From CAXBBB01 sp963841855 (GTDB taxonomy: Bacteria > Bacteroidota > Rhodothermia > Rhodothermales > BA12): a DNA stretch of 64,000 bases. A program made the position numbers and the translations under genes. Below are positions 42,077 to 52,228 of the stretch, piece by piece. Each line of letters starts with the position of its first letter. The stretch's first letter is position 1. Location of the stretch: the NCBI GenBank assembly GCA_963841855.1, contig CAWJEJ010000005.1:310001-374000 (forward strand), given 5' to 3'. Below the pieces are notes generated by a model, which did not search any database, had not been told where the DNA came from, and saw only the letters and a list, made by a program, of their open reading frames with translations.

Positions 42077-44284
42077 ATGATTCGTACGCTCCTGCTCTGC
42101 CTGCTGGTCCTGCCGTCGTTCGCTGCGGCGCAAACGGTGCCGTTCGAGGAGGCCGTGCACGACATCGGCAACGTCGGGCTGACCGTGACCAACAGCGGGT
42201 TCATCGGCGAGGCCAACGTGCGCAACAACCCGACCGGGCCGCCGTCGTTCGAGTTTCCGCTCAACAGCGGCGTCGAGCACCTCTTCGAGGCGGGCTTGTG
42301 GATCGGTATCAACCGCCAGGTGGGCGGCCCCACCGTCCGCACTGCCGCCGTGACCGATCCGGCAGGTTACGCGCCGGGCAAGAGCGGCTTCGAGTTCGCG
42401 CCCCTGTCCGAAATCGAGCAGCGCTCCAACCTGGAGTCATCGCCGTTCTTCACGCGCCAAGCCGTCAGCCAGCAGGACTTCGTCTCGACGTTTACCGACA
42501 CGGTCCGCTTCGTGCCCGGCTCGAACACGCAGATCCAGCCCGGCTTCGCCGACCGCATCGGCGCCGTCGTGACGAGCAAGAGCTACGCATGGGGCTTTCC
42601 GTTCACCGAGTTCTTCGTGATCTACGAAGTCGACATCGTCAACACCAGCGGCGCCGCGTGGGACAGTGTCTACGTAGGCATGTGGGGCGACTTGGTCACG
42701 CGCAACGTCAACACGACCAACGACACTGGCGGACAGTTCTTCAGCCGCGGCGGCTATGGCTACATCGACTCGCTCACGACTACTTATGCCTTCAACGCGG
42801 GCGGTCAGGAGCAGACGCTCAACACGTACGGCGCGCTGAGCATCTTGGGCGCCGAGTGGAACGACCCGCGCACCCAGACGCGCCGCTTTTTCTACCCCAC
42901 TGTCGCCGATCGCTACCTGGCCGACGGCTATCCTGCGCCCGCTGTCTTTCCGCGCTACTGGCAGTTTAGCGGCAACGCGGGTCCGCTGGCTCGCCCCGTC
43001 AACGACGGCGGCGGAGAAGACGGCCGCTACGGTCGCATGGCGACGCCGTTTCCCAACCCGGCCAGCTTCCCCACCTGTGACGGCATCCGCGACCTGGACT
43101 GCACCAATCCGTCCTACGTCGCGCAGCGCGATGCCTTCTTCGAGCGCATCCGGACGGACGGCGTCAACGGAGCGGGCAACTACATCACACTCCTTTCGAC
43201 CGGACCGTTTCCGTCCGTTCCGTCGGGCGACACGCTGACGGTAACGTTCGCGTGGACGGGCGCGCTCAAGCCCGAGACGGCGCAGGGTCAGCCCGGCAAA
43301 CCGCTCGACACGCCCGCGACGCGCGCCAATCTGCGCTCGAACGTGGGTTTTGCGCGCTTCACCTACGCGGGCGAGGATCAAGACTACGACGGCGAACTCG
43401 ACCCGGGCGAGGACGTCAACGGCAACGGACGGCTGGACCGCTATCTGATCCCCGAGCCGCCCCGCTCGCCCAACCTGCGTGTGGCGTTCGAGCCCGAGAC
43501 CAACCCGCAGACGGGGCGCCGCGAGTCGCGCACGTTCGTCTATTGGGACGACACCGCCGAGCAGAGCCTCGACCCCGTCACGGGCGAGCGCGATTTCGAA
43601 GGCTACCGCATCTACCGCACCGATCCCGGCGACGACCGAGCGGGCAACCTGCTCGGCGAGGCGCAGATCGTGGCCTCGTACGACACGCCGGGCAACGAAA
43701 GCGGTCTGAATAACGGATTCGAAGCCGTCCGCCTGGCGACGCCCGTCACGATCGACGGCCAGACCTACGCGTACCGCTACGACGCGGGGCGCCTGCTCTC
43801 GGGCTGGCAGTACCTCTTCGCCGTGACCGCCTTCGACCGGGGCGACGCGGCCACGGGTCTGCCTTCGTTCGAAAGCGGCCGGACGGCTAACGCCCAGCGC
43901 GTTTTTCCCGGCGACGTGTCCGAAAGCGGTAACCGCGAGGTCGGCGTCTATCCTAACCCCTACCGCCTTTCAGCCGCATGGGATGGCGGAACGGCTCGGA
44001 CGCGCCGCCTCAACTTCACGGGCCTCCCCGCCCGGGCCGACATCCGCGTCTACACGATGCGTGGGCAGATCGTCGCCGAGATGCGCCACGAAGGCACGTC
44101 GGGCGGCGACATCCGGTGGTACAACGACTTCTCGACCGACGAGCGCCGCGTCGCCACGGGCGAGCACAGCTGGGACTTGCTGTCCGACAACAGCTTGGAC
44201 ATCGCGACTGGCCTCTACTACTTCAGCGTAGAAGACCTCGACACCGGCAGCGTGCAGCGCGGTAAGTTCGTCGTGCTCAAGTAG
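42077..44284 (+). CDS. Large secreted protein with T9SS-type C-terminus
   Basis: A 735-residue exported protein. Signal peptide: residues 1-18. A C-terminal sorting-like region has VGVYPNPYR, VYTMRGQIV and ends KFVVLK. In the middle is a calcium-binding-like stretch (DQDYDGELDPGEDVNGNG, about residues 435-452) and a GYRIYRTDPGDD segment of fibronectin type III type. It probably leaves the cell by T9SS and is fixed to the surface. It is followed by a second T9SS protein after 42 bases. No enzymatic motif is recognised. Confidence 0.85.
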   Translation: MIRTLLLCLLVLPSFAAAQTVPFEEAVHDIGNVGLTVTNSGFIGEANVRNNPTGPPSFEFPLNSGVEHLFEAGLWIGINRQVGGPTVRTAAVTDPAGYAPGKSGFEFAPLSEIEQRSNLESSPFFTRQAVSQQDFVSTFTDTVRFVPGSNTQIQPGFADRIGAVVTSKSYAWGFPFTEFFVIYEVDIVNTSGAAWDSVYVGMWGDLVTRNVNTTNDTGGQFFSRGGYGYIDSLTTTYAFNAGGQEQTLNTYGALSILGAEWNDPRTQTRRFFYPTVADRYLADGYPAPAVFPRYWQFSGNAGPLARPVNDGGGEDGRYGRMATPFPNPASFPTCDGIRDLDCTNPSYVAQRDAFFERIRTDGVNGAGNYITLLSTGPFPSVPSGDTLTVTFAWTGALKPETAQGQPGKPLDTPATRANLRSNVGFARFTYAGEDQDYDGELDPGEDVNGNGRLDRYLIPEPPRSPNLRVAFEPETNPQTGRRESRTFVYWDDTAEQSLDPVTGERDFEGYRIYRTDPGDDRAGNLLGEAQIVASYDTPGNESGLNNGFEAVRLATPVTIDGQTYAYRYDAGRLLSGWQYLFAVTAFDRGDAATGLPSFESGRTANAQRVFPGDVSESGNREVGVYPNPYRLSAAWDGGTARTRRLNFTGLPARADIRVYTMRGQIVAEMRHEGTSGGDIRWYNDFSTDERRVATGEHSWDLLSDNSLDIATGLYYFSVEDLDTGSVQRGKFVVLK

Positions 44285-44326
44285 CTCCTCTTTCCGAATC
44301 CACTACCAACCCAACCCTTCTTTTAC

Positions 44327-46624
44327 ATGAAGCACCTCGCTACTCTCCTGCTGCTGATCCTGCTCGTCGTTCCGGCGGCGTCGGCCCAGGACCAGCTCCC
44401 GACGCCGACCGTGCGTCAGATCAACACGCTGCCCGCGGCGAACATCGCCGAGCTCAACTCGGCAGGCGCCTCGCTCACTTCGGCCCGGCTGACCGAACTC
44501 GTCACCGCGTCCCCGTTCCGAGGACAAGAAGTCGAGATCACCGTCGTCCTGCTCACGACGCCCACCATCTCGGGCTTTTCGAGCGCCCGCGCCGATACGG
44601 GACTGCCGGGCCGCCTGCACGTGTTCGCGCGTGACACCAGCGCCGCCACTCAGGGTGCGCGCGGCAACGACATCCAGATCGTCGACGGCAACTTCACCAC
44701 GACCGGACTGGCCGAGCGCCAGCGCGGCGAAGTCGTCACGATTCGCGGTACCGTCGGCTACTTCAACCAGTCGCTCCAGTTCGCGCCCACCAACGAGCGC
44801 GAAACCGTCGCTTCGGAAGGCTTTCTGGAAGACTTCGGTTTCGACGAAAGCCTGCTCGCCCCGACGACCTACACGCTCAGCGAGATCAACGGACAGCTTC
44901 CGGACGGATCGGTTCAGGCCAACTGGGACAACCTCAACGACCTGGTCAACGCTTACGTGCGCCTCGAATCGGCTACGGTGATCGCGACCGGACTGGCCGC
45001 GCGCGGAACGGATCGCTCGTCGTACATCGTCAGCCAGGACGGCGGCGACACGTGGATGCAGCAGAACGACATCTCGCTGTGCTTCCGCAACGACCGCTCG
45101 AACTACCCCGACGCCTACCTCGAAGCGTGCAAAGCGCTCGGAGGCCCCAGCCCCAAAGACAGCACGGTCACGCCCCCTTCGCTCGGATCGGTCCTCAACC
45201 TCCAGGGATTCGTGTCGCTCAACGGCGCCGTGCGCGGATTCGCCGACTTCGTGGCTACGCCCGCAGAAGCGCATTTCCAGATCAACCCGTTCCTCAACCG
45301 CGACGTCGTCGTGGCGACGATTCCGAACATCCAGAACATCGCGATCTCAGCGCAGACCACCGTCGTCGGTAACTCGGCGGCCCAGGTGACGGCCTCGGTC
45401 GACGCGGTCAGCGGAACGATCGGCTCGGTCGAAGCCAGCGTGACCAACTCGGCCGACGGTACCAGCCAGACGCTGGCGGTAACCGACAACGGCGACGGCA
45501 CCTACACGGCTTCGGTACCAGCCCAGCCCGATGGCGCGTTTGTCACCGTCCAGTTCGACGTGATCGACTCGCAGGGCCTGCGCTTCAACGGCACGGATTA
45601 TCCCGGGGGCACGTCGACCTTCCGCGTGCTCTACGACGGCATCAACGAGATCGAAGACATCCGCCGGACCGCCAGTGGTGGCGTGGGTGGCAGCCCGTTC
45701 GCGAGTATCGACACCGACATGAATCTCAATGTCACCGTTCAAAACCGGCCCGGCCTGATCGGCGGCTCGGTGCGCTCGGACCTGAGCGCCACCTACGTCA
45801 ACGTGCAGGACGGCACCGACAAGTTCGACGGTCTCTTCCTGGCCTTCGCCAGCGCGTCGGACACGACAGGTCTGGGTCTCAAAGCCGGTAGCAAGCTCAC
45901 GATCACGAGCGGCGAGATCAGCGACCGTTTCGGCGTCACCTACCTGATCGTCGACGCAGCCGATTTCTCGGTGACGAGCATGGGCACCCGCCTCGACTAC
46001 GTCACCCTCACGACGGACGAACTCGACACGCCTGCCGAGGCTAGCGGGTACGTCGGAATGAACGTGCGCTTTGCCAACGTCACCGTGACGGCGCTCAACG
46101 CCGATCCGGGTCAGGGAGGGGGCGGCAACGGGTTCGGCGAGTTCTCGTTCGCTTCGAGCGGACAGGCCAGCCTGCGCTCGGACGACTTCTCGTCGGCCAT
46201 TCCGTCCACGCTCAACCTGGACAGCTTGACCGCTGGGCAGACGCTGGGCTCGCTTCAAGGCGTGTGGAACTTCTCGTTCGGCAACTACAAGCTCGTCCCC
46301 CAAGAGTTGACCGATATCAACGGCGGTACGTTCACGAGCATCGGCGACGCCGTGGCTCCGGGCGTCGCGACGCTCTTCGCAGCGGCCCCCAACCCGGCTT
46401 CGGGACGCACCGACCTGCGCTTCGAGTTGGCCCAAAGCGGAACCGTCACGCTCGACGTGTACGACGCGCTGGGCCGCAAGATCGTCACCCTCGTCGACGA
46501 GATGCGTCCTGCTGGCAAGCAGAGTGTCTCCCTGGACGCCTCGCGCCTGTCGTCGGGCATCTACTTCGTTCGCATGACGGCGGGTGGAACGGCGTTGACG
46601 CGCTCGCTGACGGTCCTCCGCTGA
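44327..46624 (+). CDS. Secreted T9SS-type protein with OB-fold-like and Ig-like regions
   Basis: A 765-residue exported protein. Signal peptide: residues 1-22. Two regions resemble OB-fold-like modules (about residues 125-165, GEVVTIRGTVGYFNQSLQ; and about 520-560, GSKLTITSGEISDRFGVTYL), and a region around 355-420 resembles an Ig-like domain (VTDNGDGTYTASVPAQP). The C-terminus is a clear T9SS type A sorting domain (VYDALGRKIVTLVDEM, SGIYFVRMTAGG). Surface attachment is expected; the function is unknown. It precedes a strong terminator at 46649. Confidence 0.85.
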   Translation: MKHLATLLLLILLVVPAASAQDQLPTPTVRQINTLPAANIAELNSAGASLTSARLTELVTASPFRGQEVEITVVLLTTPTISGFSSARADTGLPGRLHVFARDTSAATQGARGNDIQIVDGNFTTTGLAERQRGEVVTIRGTVGYFNQSLQFAPTNERETVASEGFLEDFGFDESLLAPTTYTLSEINGQLPDGSVQANWDNLNDLVNAYVRLESATVIATGLAARGTDRSSYIVSQDGGDTWMQQNDISLCFRNDRSNYPDAYLEACKALGGPSPKDSTVTPPSLGSVLNLQGFVSLNGAVRGFADFVATPAEAHFQINPFLNRDVVVATIPNIQNIAISAQTTVVGNSAAQVTASVDAVSGTIGSVEASVTNSADGTSQTLAVTDNGDGTYTASVPAQPDGAFVTVQFDVIDSQGLRFNGTDYPGGTSTFRVLYDGINEIEDIRRTASGGVGGSPFASIDTDMNLNVTVQNRPGLIGGSVRSDLSATYVNVQDGTDKFDGLFLAFASASDTTGLGLKAGSKLTITSGEISDRFGVTYLIVDAADFSVTSMGTRLDYVTLTTDELDTPAEASGYVGMNVRFANVTVTALNADPGQGGGGNGFGEFSFASSGQASLRSDDFSSAIPSTLNLDSLTAGQTLGSLQGVWNFSFGNYKLVPQELTDINGGTFTSIGDAVAPGVATLFAAAPNPASGRTDLRFELAQSGTVTLDVYDALGRKIVTLVDEMRPAGKQSVSLDASRLSSGIYFVRMTAGGTALTRSLTVLR

Positions 46625-46648
46625 GCCGAGGCTTAGGCCTCTACACTG

Positions 46649-46691
46649 GAGCGGGCGGCGCGCACAGCCGCCGTCCGCTCTCCTTTTTTTT
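46649..46691 (+). terminator. Terminator between the T9SS protein gene and the surface operon
   Basis: GAGCGGGCGGCG (46649-46660) pairs with CGCCGTCCGCTC (46669-46680), with one G-T pair and an 8-base loop; then TCC and a run of eight T. A strong intrinsic terminator, which makes 46708 onward a separate transcript. Confidence 0.88.
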
Positions 46692-46707
46692 CAAGACTGC
46701 TCCCATC

Positions 46708-48273
46708 GTGACCGGATACCGACTGGCCTACCTGCTCCCTCTGCTCGCGCTCGGCATGGGCTGCGACGGAGACGTGGGCGGCGAAGCGTTCGCCAACCAG
46801 CCGCCCGACACTGAGCTGGCCGTCCAAGACCGGTCGCTCGTCGACAACATCTCCAACCGCCTCTCTTCAACGTTGACCGTCAACTGGAGCGGAACCGACC
46901 CCGACGGCTACGTCGAAGCCTACGAGATCCGCTTCTTCGATGCCAGCGGAGCAGCCCCCGCGCCCAATGCCGGGTGGTCCCGCACGACCGCGCGCGACAC
47001 GACCGTTCTGCTCCCGATCCAACGTGGGCAGAGCGTCGACGATGTCGCGTTCGAAGTGCGATCCGTCGACAACGATGGAGATGTCGACCCGACGCCTGCT
47101 TCCACGATCTACCCGATCAAGAATGGCAGGCCAATCCTCGGCCTGAGCGAATCCGACCTCCCACCTGACACGACGCTGGGCGTGATCTCGTTCTCGTTTA
47201 GCGCGTCGGATCCGGAGGGAGATGGAGACTTGCAGCGGTTCGAGATCGGACTCAATGACTCGACGACGTACGTCGATCTGGGGATCGAGGCCACGTTCTT
47301 CACTATCGTGTCGGACGCCGCCGATGCCGGAGCCCAGACGGCCACGGCACGCGTGTTTGCGGGCCGCGCGTTCCGAGCAACGGGCGTGACGCTGTCGGGA
47401 CTCAGACTCGACGCCGACAATACGCTCTACATCCGCGCCGTCGACGCTACAGAAGCATTCAGCGATACGTCGCGTGTGGAGTTTTATGCCAAGCGCCGCA
47501 CGAGCAACGTCCTGTTCATCAACGACGTGCAGAGCAACCGTTCCGAAACCACCGTGGCGTTCCATTCGAGCGTTCTGGCGGCCTACAGCGGCTCGTTCGA
47601 CACCTACACGCTGACAGACCCCGACGCTCCTCTGCGCTCACGGTTGCTGCCCAGGCTAGCCTCGCCCACGATGACCGCGCTGCTGGCGCAGTACGACCAC
47701 GTCTACTTTGTCAGCCAGAGCGTGATCGGGAGCGCGCGTACCGAGTCGTTCGCGTTCGCCGCGCCTGCCCTGGCGCAGCTAGTCGAGCGTGGCGGAAGCG
47801 TCCTCGTCGTCAGCCCGACCTCGCTGGTCGACGCGGACCAGGCCAATCCGGACAATCCGGCGTTCTCGGTTCTTCCGATCGTGTCGAACTTCATCCGGCC
47901 CGACAGTATTCTAGCGCTCGAGATTCCGCGCAACGGAGAAGTTCGTCCCGCTTCGAGCGTGCCCGGAACAGGAGCGAGCTTGCCCGTCCTCACCAACGTG
48001 GGCCGCCCGCTCTCGCTGGCTCCGCTCGCCCTCGCCAGCGACGTAGTGCCTCTCTACTCGGCCAGTTTACGCTTCACGGCAATCGGTCAGCGCCCCCGCG
48101 ACTGGACCGGCGCTTCTGCTGTAGCCGCTATGACCCGTGATCGCACCGTCGGCTTCATGGCACTTGCCCTGATCGACTCCGACGGCACGGTCCGGCTCGG
48201 CGGCAATGACGATTCGGCGCCCCGCGAGGCGCTGCGATTGATGCTCGAAGGACTCCGTTTTCCCACCAACTAG
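46708..48273 (+). CDS. Lipoprotein with Ig-like and DUF4350/ThuA-like regions
   Basis: A 521-residue predicted lipoprotein. GTG 46708 gives a signal sequence ending in a lipobox-like LGMGCDG. Residues about 35-260 look like two fibronectin/Ig-like domains (GTDPDGYVEAYEIRFFD, SASDPEGDGDLQRFEI). Residues about 265-400 (VLFINDVQSN, then LLAQYDHVYFVSQS, LVERGGSVLVVSP) resemble the GATase-like fold of ThuA/DUF4350, without an evident catalytic residue. It is first in a tight operon with the TonB-dependent receptor (4-base gap). Function unknown. Confidence 0.75.
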   Translation: MTGYRLAYLLPLLALGMGCDGDVGGEAFANQPPDTELAVQDRSLVDNISNRLSSTLTVNWSGTDPDGYVEAYEIRFFDASGAAPAPNAGWSRTTARDTTVLLPIQRGQSVDDVAFEVRSVDNDGDVDPTPASTIYPIKNGRPILGLSESDLPPDTTLGVISFSFSASDPEGDGDLQRFEIGLNDSTTYVDLGIEATFFTIVSDAADAGAQTATARVFAGRAFRATGVTLSGLRLDADNTLYIRAVDATEAFSDTSRVEFYAKRRTSNVLFINDVQSNRSETTVAFHSSVLAAYSGSFDTYTLTDPDAPLRSRLLPRLASPTMTALLAQYDHVYFVSQSVIGSARTESFAFAAPALAQLVERGGSVLVVSPTSLVDADQANPDNPAFSVLPIVSNFIRPDSILALEIPRNGEVRPASSVPGTGASLPVLTNVGRPLSLAPLALASDVVPLYSASLRFTAIGQRPRDWTGASAVAAMTRDRTVGFMALALIDSDGTVRLGGNDDSAPREALRLMLEGLRFPTN

Positions 48274-48277
48274 CCCG

Positions 48278-51223
48278 ATGCCTTTGTCTCTCCTCCTGCG
48301 CATCGCCGCCATCGGCCTGATCTCTCTCGCCGCTGCTCCGGCGTGGTCCCAAGGCACGCTCGCTGGCCGCGTGACCGAAACCGGCACTGGCATCGCGTTG
48401 CCGGGCGTCAACATACTCGTCGAGGGCACGACGCGCGGCACGGCTACGGACGCCGACGGCCGATACACCGTCCCCGGCATCAACCCGGGCGTCTACACGA
48501 TTCAGGTGTCCTACATCGGATTCGAAACCAAGCGCTTCACCGGCATACGCGTCCGGGCGGGCGAAACCACGCGGCTCGACATCGACATCGCCGAGGCCGT
48601 CTTGTCCACCGATGACGAAGTCGTAGTCGTGGGCGACCGTCCCCTCGTCGAGATCGAGGCTGCCAATAGCAGTCAACTCACGACGCGGCGCGAGATCGAA
48701 GCCGCCCCCGTGCAGACTGTTCAAGACGTCGTCGCCAACCAGGCAGGCGTCACGCGCGACCCGACGGGCCTGTACATCAGGGGCGGACGTGCCCAGGAAA
48801 CCGGTTTCGTGATCGACGGCGTCAGTGCCAAAGATCCACTGGCCGGAACGGGGTTCGGTGTCGAGTTGGGGTCGAACTCGCTCGAATCGGTCGAAGTCAC
48901 GACGGGCGGAGTCGGCGCCGAACACGGCGACGTGACGAGTGGCGTCGTGGCCGTTCAGACGCGTAGTGGCACGGACACGTTCAGCGGCTCCTTTCTGCAC
49001 AAGCGAGACAACCTGGGCTTCAACGATACGTGGAACTCGACCTTCAACGACGACCGGTACGAAGTGTCGCTGGGCGGCCCCATCCTCCCGGGCCGGCTGC
49101 GCTTCTTCGCAGCGGGCCAAGCGCAATTCTCGGACACGTTTACGCGCGACTTCGCCGCCAATGACGTGCAATCGTCCCTCGTGGGCGACTTCTGGTCGCC
49201 GCGCCAGGACAACCGGTGGAGCGGGCTGGGCAAGCTAGATTGGCAGATCAAGCAGGGCATGAAGCTGACGGGCGCTTACCAGCGCTCGATCGCGGTCAAT
49301 CAGAACACGCGCTCGCTGCAGATTACCGGCAACGAAGCCGTCTTCGGACCGGGCTTCCAATACGGGTTCGCGCTCCAGCCCGACCAGGCCAACACCTACA
49401 CGCACGACAACCTGCTGGGCTACGTCACCTTCAACCACGTCCCGTCGACCTCGTCGTTCTACCAGTTGACGGCGAGCCGCCTGTTCACCCGTCTGCGCGC
49501 CGACGCCAACGGCCGCGACTGGCGCCCAACCAACGTCAACCAGGAGTTGGATCCCGAGAGCATCGTCACCGACCCGATCGCGATCGTAGCCGTGCCCGCG
49601 GTCGACGGAGCCGAGCCCCAGGTCGTGTTCGTCCTGCCCGGCCCTGGCTTGGTCAACAACGGTGGACTGGCGACGCTTTTCCATGACCACTATGCCGAGC
49701 AGATTACCCTGCGCGGTAGCTACACGCGCTTTTTCGGAGACCGCAACAACAGCCTGACGCTGGGCCTGGACATCGACTTCAACGACTATCAGTGGATCGA
49801 CATCGAACGGCCCTGGGTCGGCGCACCGATCGGGACGGGAGAGGACGCCGTGCGCACCAATCGCCTGGGCGAAAGCTCGGACATCTGGCAGGTCAACCCG
49901 CGGCAGGGCGCATTCTACGCGTCGCAGAAGATTCGCTATAAAGGATTGATCGCCACCGTCGGCGCTCGTTTCGAGGGCTGGCAGCCCGGCGCCTACGTCG
50001 ACGACCTGATTGAGAACGAACGCGCGCCCATCCTTCAGCAGGTGCGTGACGGGTACCGCGACGGCACGGTCGACATTCTGGGTAACCGGACCAAGTTTTA
50101 CTTCTTACCCAAGCTCAACGTCTCGTTTCCCGTCACGGACAACCGCGTCCTTTACTTCAACTACGGCCACTCGACGCAGCTTCCCCACCCGACGTTCGTC
50201 TATGCGGGCCTGGATCCGTTCTACCAGGATCAAAGCTTTTTCAGCGATCTGGGCAACCCTGACCTCGACCCCGAGCGCGATATCAGCTACGAGCTAGGAC
50301 TCAAGAGCCAGCTCACGCCCAACGACGTACTCGAAGTGACAGCGTTCTGGCGCGACAAGTACGACTTCATCACTGTCGAAAACCTCGTCATCCCCGACCC
50401 GTCCGGCCGCGACGTGACGCGCGCCTTCCGCGTCAACGGCGACTTTGCCCGGGTTCGCGGCTTGGAAGCGACCTACATCAAGCGCATCACACAGGCGTTC
50501 AGGGGCGAGATCAACGCGAGCTACAGCCGAGCGACTGGTCTCTCATCGACCAACAATGACGCGATCCAGAGCTTTCTCGCCAACGGCGACATTCAAGACA
50601 CCGCCGAGGCGCCGCTTGCGTGGGATCGTCCGTTCGACGTCAAGGTGAGCATGCTCTACGACTACAACCGCTCCAGGCCGCTCTTCGGCATCCCCGGTCT
50701 CAACCGCTTCTCGGCCTATCTGCAAGGCTCTTTCCGCAGCGGCACGCGTTATACGCCAGCCAACTTCGTCGGCTGCCAGCGCGATCCGATCACGGGGCAG
50801 GCGCTAGCCGATCCGGCCGCCGCCGTTTCGCGCGACAACTGCGTGTGGCGTCCGATCTACGAAACCGACACCGATCCCCAGGCCCGGTTCTCCCAGGTCG
50901 GCAACCCGTGGCTCAACTTCGACCTCAACCTGAGGCGCCGCATCGCCGTTGCCGGAAACGACCTGGTGTTGACGCTCGAGATTTCGAACCTGCTCGATTC
51001 CAACCGCGGCCTGGTCATCAACCCAGTGACGGGACGCGCCTACCCTCTGCTGAGCGAGGACGCCGACTTCACGTCGCTGCGCGGTGATCGGCAGTACGAC
51101 GTGACGCTGGGCCGCCGCGATCCGCGCTACGAAGACCCGACCACGTCCGGTCTGCCTCCGTTCAACCCGGCGCGCTACCTACCCGGACGCCAGTTCGTCT
51201 TCGGCGTCAGCTACACGTTTTAA
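48278..51223 (+). CDS. TonB-dependent receptor with CarboxypepD_reg-like N-terminus
   Basis: A 981-residue outer membrane receptor. Signal: residues 1-25. A carboxypeptidase-regulatory-like beta domain covers about 26-110 (LAGRVTETGTGIALPGVNIL, YIGFETKRF). The plug domain runs about 130-240 (VQDVVANQAGV, YIRGGRAQETGFVIDGV, LESVEVTTGGVGAEHGDVTSG). The C-terminal barrel ends in FVFGVSYTF, an outer-membrane signature. It lies 4 bases after the lipoprotein and 3 bases before the PorV-like gene. The substrate is unknown; there is no SusD partner, so it is not a classic Sus pair. Confidence 0.92.
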   Translation: MPLSLLLRIAAIGLISLAAAPAWSQGTLAGRVTETGTGIALPGVNILVEGTTRGTATDADGRYTVPGINPGVYTIQVSYIGFETKRFTGIRVRAGETTRLDIDIAEAVLSTDDEVVVVGDRPLVEIEAANSSQLTTRREIEAAPVQTVQDVVANQAGVTRDPTGLYIRGGRAQETGFVIDGVSAKDPLAGTGFGVELGSNSLESVEVTTGGVGAEHGDVTSGVVAVQTRSGTDTFSGSFLHKRDNLGFNDTWNSTFNDDRYEVSLGGPILPGRLRFFAAGQAQFSDTFTRDFAANDVQSSLVGDFWSPRQDNRWSGLGKLDWQIKQGMKLTGAYQRSIAVNQNTRSLQITGNEAVFGPGFQYGFALQPDQANTYTHDNLLGYVTFNHVPSTSSFYQLTASRLFTRLRADANGRDWRPTNVNQELDPESIVTDPIAIVAVPAVDGAEPQVVFVLPGPGLVNNGGLATLFHDHYAEQITLRGSYTRFFGDRNNSLTLGLDIDFNDYQWIDIERPWVGAPIGTGEDAVRTNRLGESSDIWQVNPRQGAFYASQKIRYKGLIATVGARFEGWQPGAYVDDLIENERAPILQQVRDGYRDGTVDILGNRTKFYFLPKLNVSFPVTDNRVLYFNYGHSTQLPHPTFVYAGLDPFYQDQSFFSDLGNPDLDPERDISYELGLKSQLTPNDVLEVTAFWRDKYDFITVENLVIPDPSGRDVTRAFRVNGDFARVRGLEATYIKRITQAFRGEINASYSRATGLSSTNNDAIQSFLANGDIQDTAEAPLAWDRPFDVKVSMLYDYNRSRPLFGIPGLNRFSAYLQGSFRSGTRYTPANFVGCQRDPITGQALADPAAAVSRDNCVWRPIYETDTDPQARFSQVGNPWLNFDLNLRRRIAVAGNDLVLTLEISNLLDSNRGLVINPVTGRAYPLLSEDADFTSLRGDRQYDVTLGRRDPRYEDPTTSGLPPFNPARYLPGRQFVFGVSYTF

Positions 51224-51226
51224 GCG

Positions 51227-52228
51227 ATGCGATATCTGATCTTTTTCGCGGTTCTGCTGCTCCCCTGCTCGCTGCACGCTCAGTCGTTCGGTAGCGAGCG
51301 AGCGGGCACGTCGGGCTTCCAGATGCTGCTCATCCCGCCCGACGCGCGGTCCGCTGCGATGGGCGAGACCGTCGTCGCCAACGTGATGGACGCCAGCGCC
51401 CTGTTTTGGAATCCTGCCTTGGCCGCTCAGCTTTCGGGCCCCAACGCGATCGTTTCCCAGGCGCGCTACTTCGTCGACACGCGCGTCGACTATGGCGCGC
51501 TCACGTTTCCAGTACGCCAACTGGGCATGACGATCGGGGTGAGCGCTCAGCTGTTCACGTCGGGCGACATGGACGAGACGACCGAGCTTCAATCGACCGG
51601 AACGGGCCGCTCGTTCTCGTATGACGAGTTCGCCGCCGGTCTCACGGTCGCGCAGCAGCTCTCGGACCTGTTCTCCTACGGCATCACGGCCAAATACCTG
51701 CGCTCGTCGACGCTCGACGTGACCGCTCAAACAGCCGTCGTCGACTTGGGCGTCTTCTACCGCATCGGCACGACGGGCGCTCAGATCGCCGTCGCGATTC
51801 GCAACTTCGGCCTCGACGCCGATCCGGGAGGTAGTGTCACACGCGAGACCCTGACGGGAACAGTGACAGAGGACAACTTCGCCAGTATTACACCTCCGAC
51901 GGTCTTCCTGATGGGTATTACGTACGACGCGTCACGCTTGGTGTCCGAGCGGGTGGGACCCGGCAGCAGCTTGGATTTCTCGGCGCAGCTCTCGAATCCG
52001 AACGACAACGCGGAGCAGCTCAGCCTGGGCGCCGAACTCACGCTGCTGAACGCTCTGGTCCTGCGTTCGGGCTACCGCGTCGGACTCGAAGAGCAGTCGC
52101 TTCCCTCGGTCGGCGCGGGCATCCGCGTGCCGCTGCCCGGCGCCCGATCGGCCCGCTTCGACTACGGATTCAATCGCCTCGACCGCTTGGGCGACGTTCA
52201 TCGCATCTCGCTCAACCTCGGCCTGTAA
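51227..52228 (+). CDS. PorV/PorQ family outer membrane protein
   Basis: A 333-residue barrel-like protein. Signal: residues 1-19. The mature start AGTSGFQMLLIPPDARSAAMGETVVA matches the PorV/PorQ (UPF0164) N-terminal pattern, followed by ASALFWNPALAAQ. Length is normal for the family. PorV acts with the T9SS pore to release and anchor cargo proteins; PorQ-type members have less clear roles. Being inside the operon with the TonB-dependent receptor suggests a dedicated partner rather than the housekeeping PorV. It overlaps nothing but is directly joined to the next gene. Confidence 0.88.
   Translation: MRYLIFFAVLLLPCSLHAQSFGSERAGTSGFQMLLIPPDARSAAMGETVVANVMDASALFWNPALAAQLSGPNAIVSQARYFVDTRVDYGALTFPVRQLGMTIGVSAQLFTSGDMDETTELQSTGTGRSFSYDEFAAGLTVAQQLSDLFSYGITAKYLRSSTLDVTAQTAVVDLGVFYRIGTTGAQIAVAIRNFGLDADPGGSVTRETLTGTVTEDNFASITPPTVFLMGITYDASRLVSERVGPGSSLDFSAQLSNPNDNAEQLSLGAELTLLNALVLRSGYRVGLEEQSLPSVGAGIRVPLPGARSARFDYGFNRLDRLGDVHRISLNLGL

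Noticed and set aside
45347..46435. Minus-strand frame of 362 codons opposite a T9SS protein gene
   Set aside because: Antisense to a gene with a full signal peptide and sorting domain; no domain in the reverse frame.
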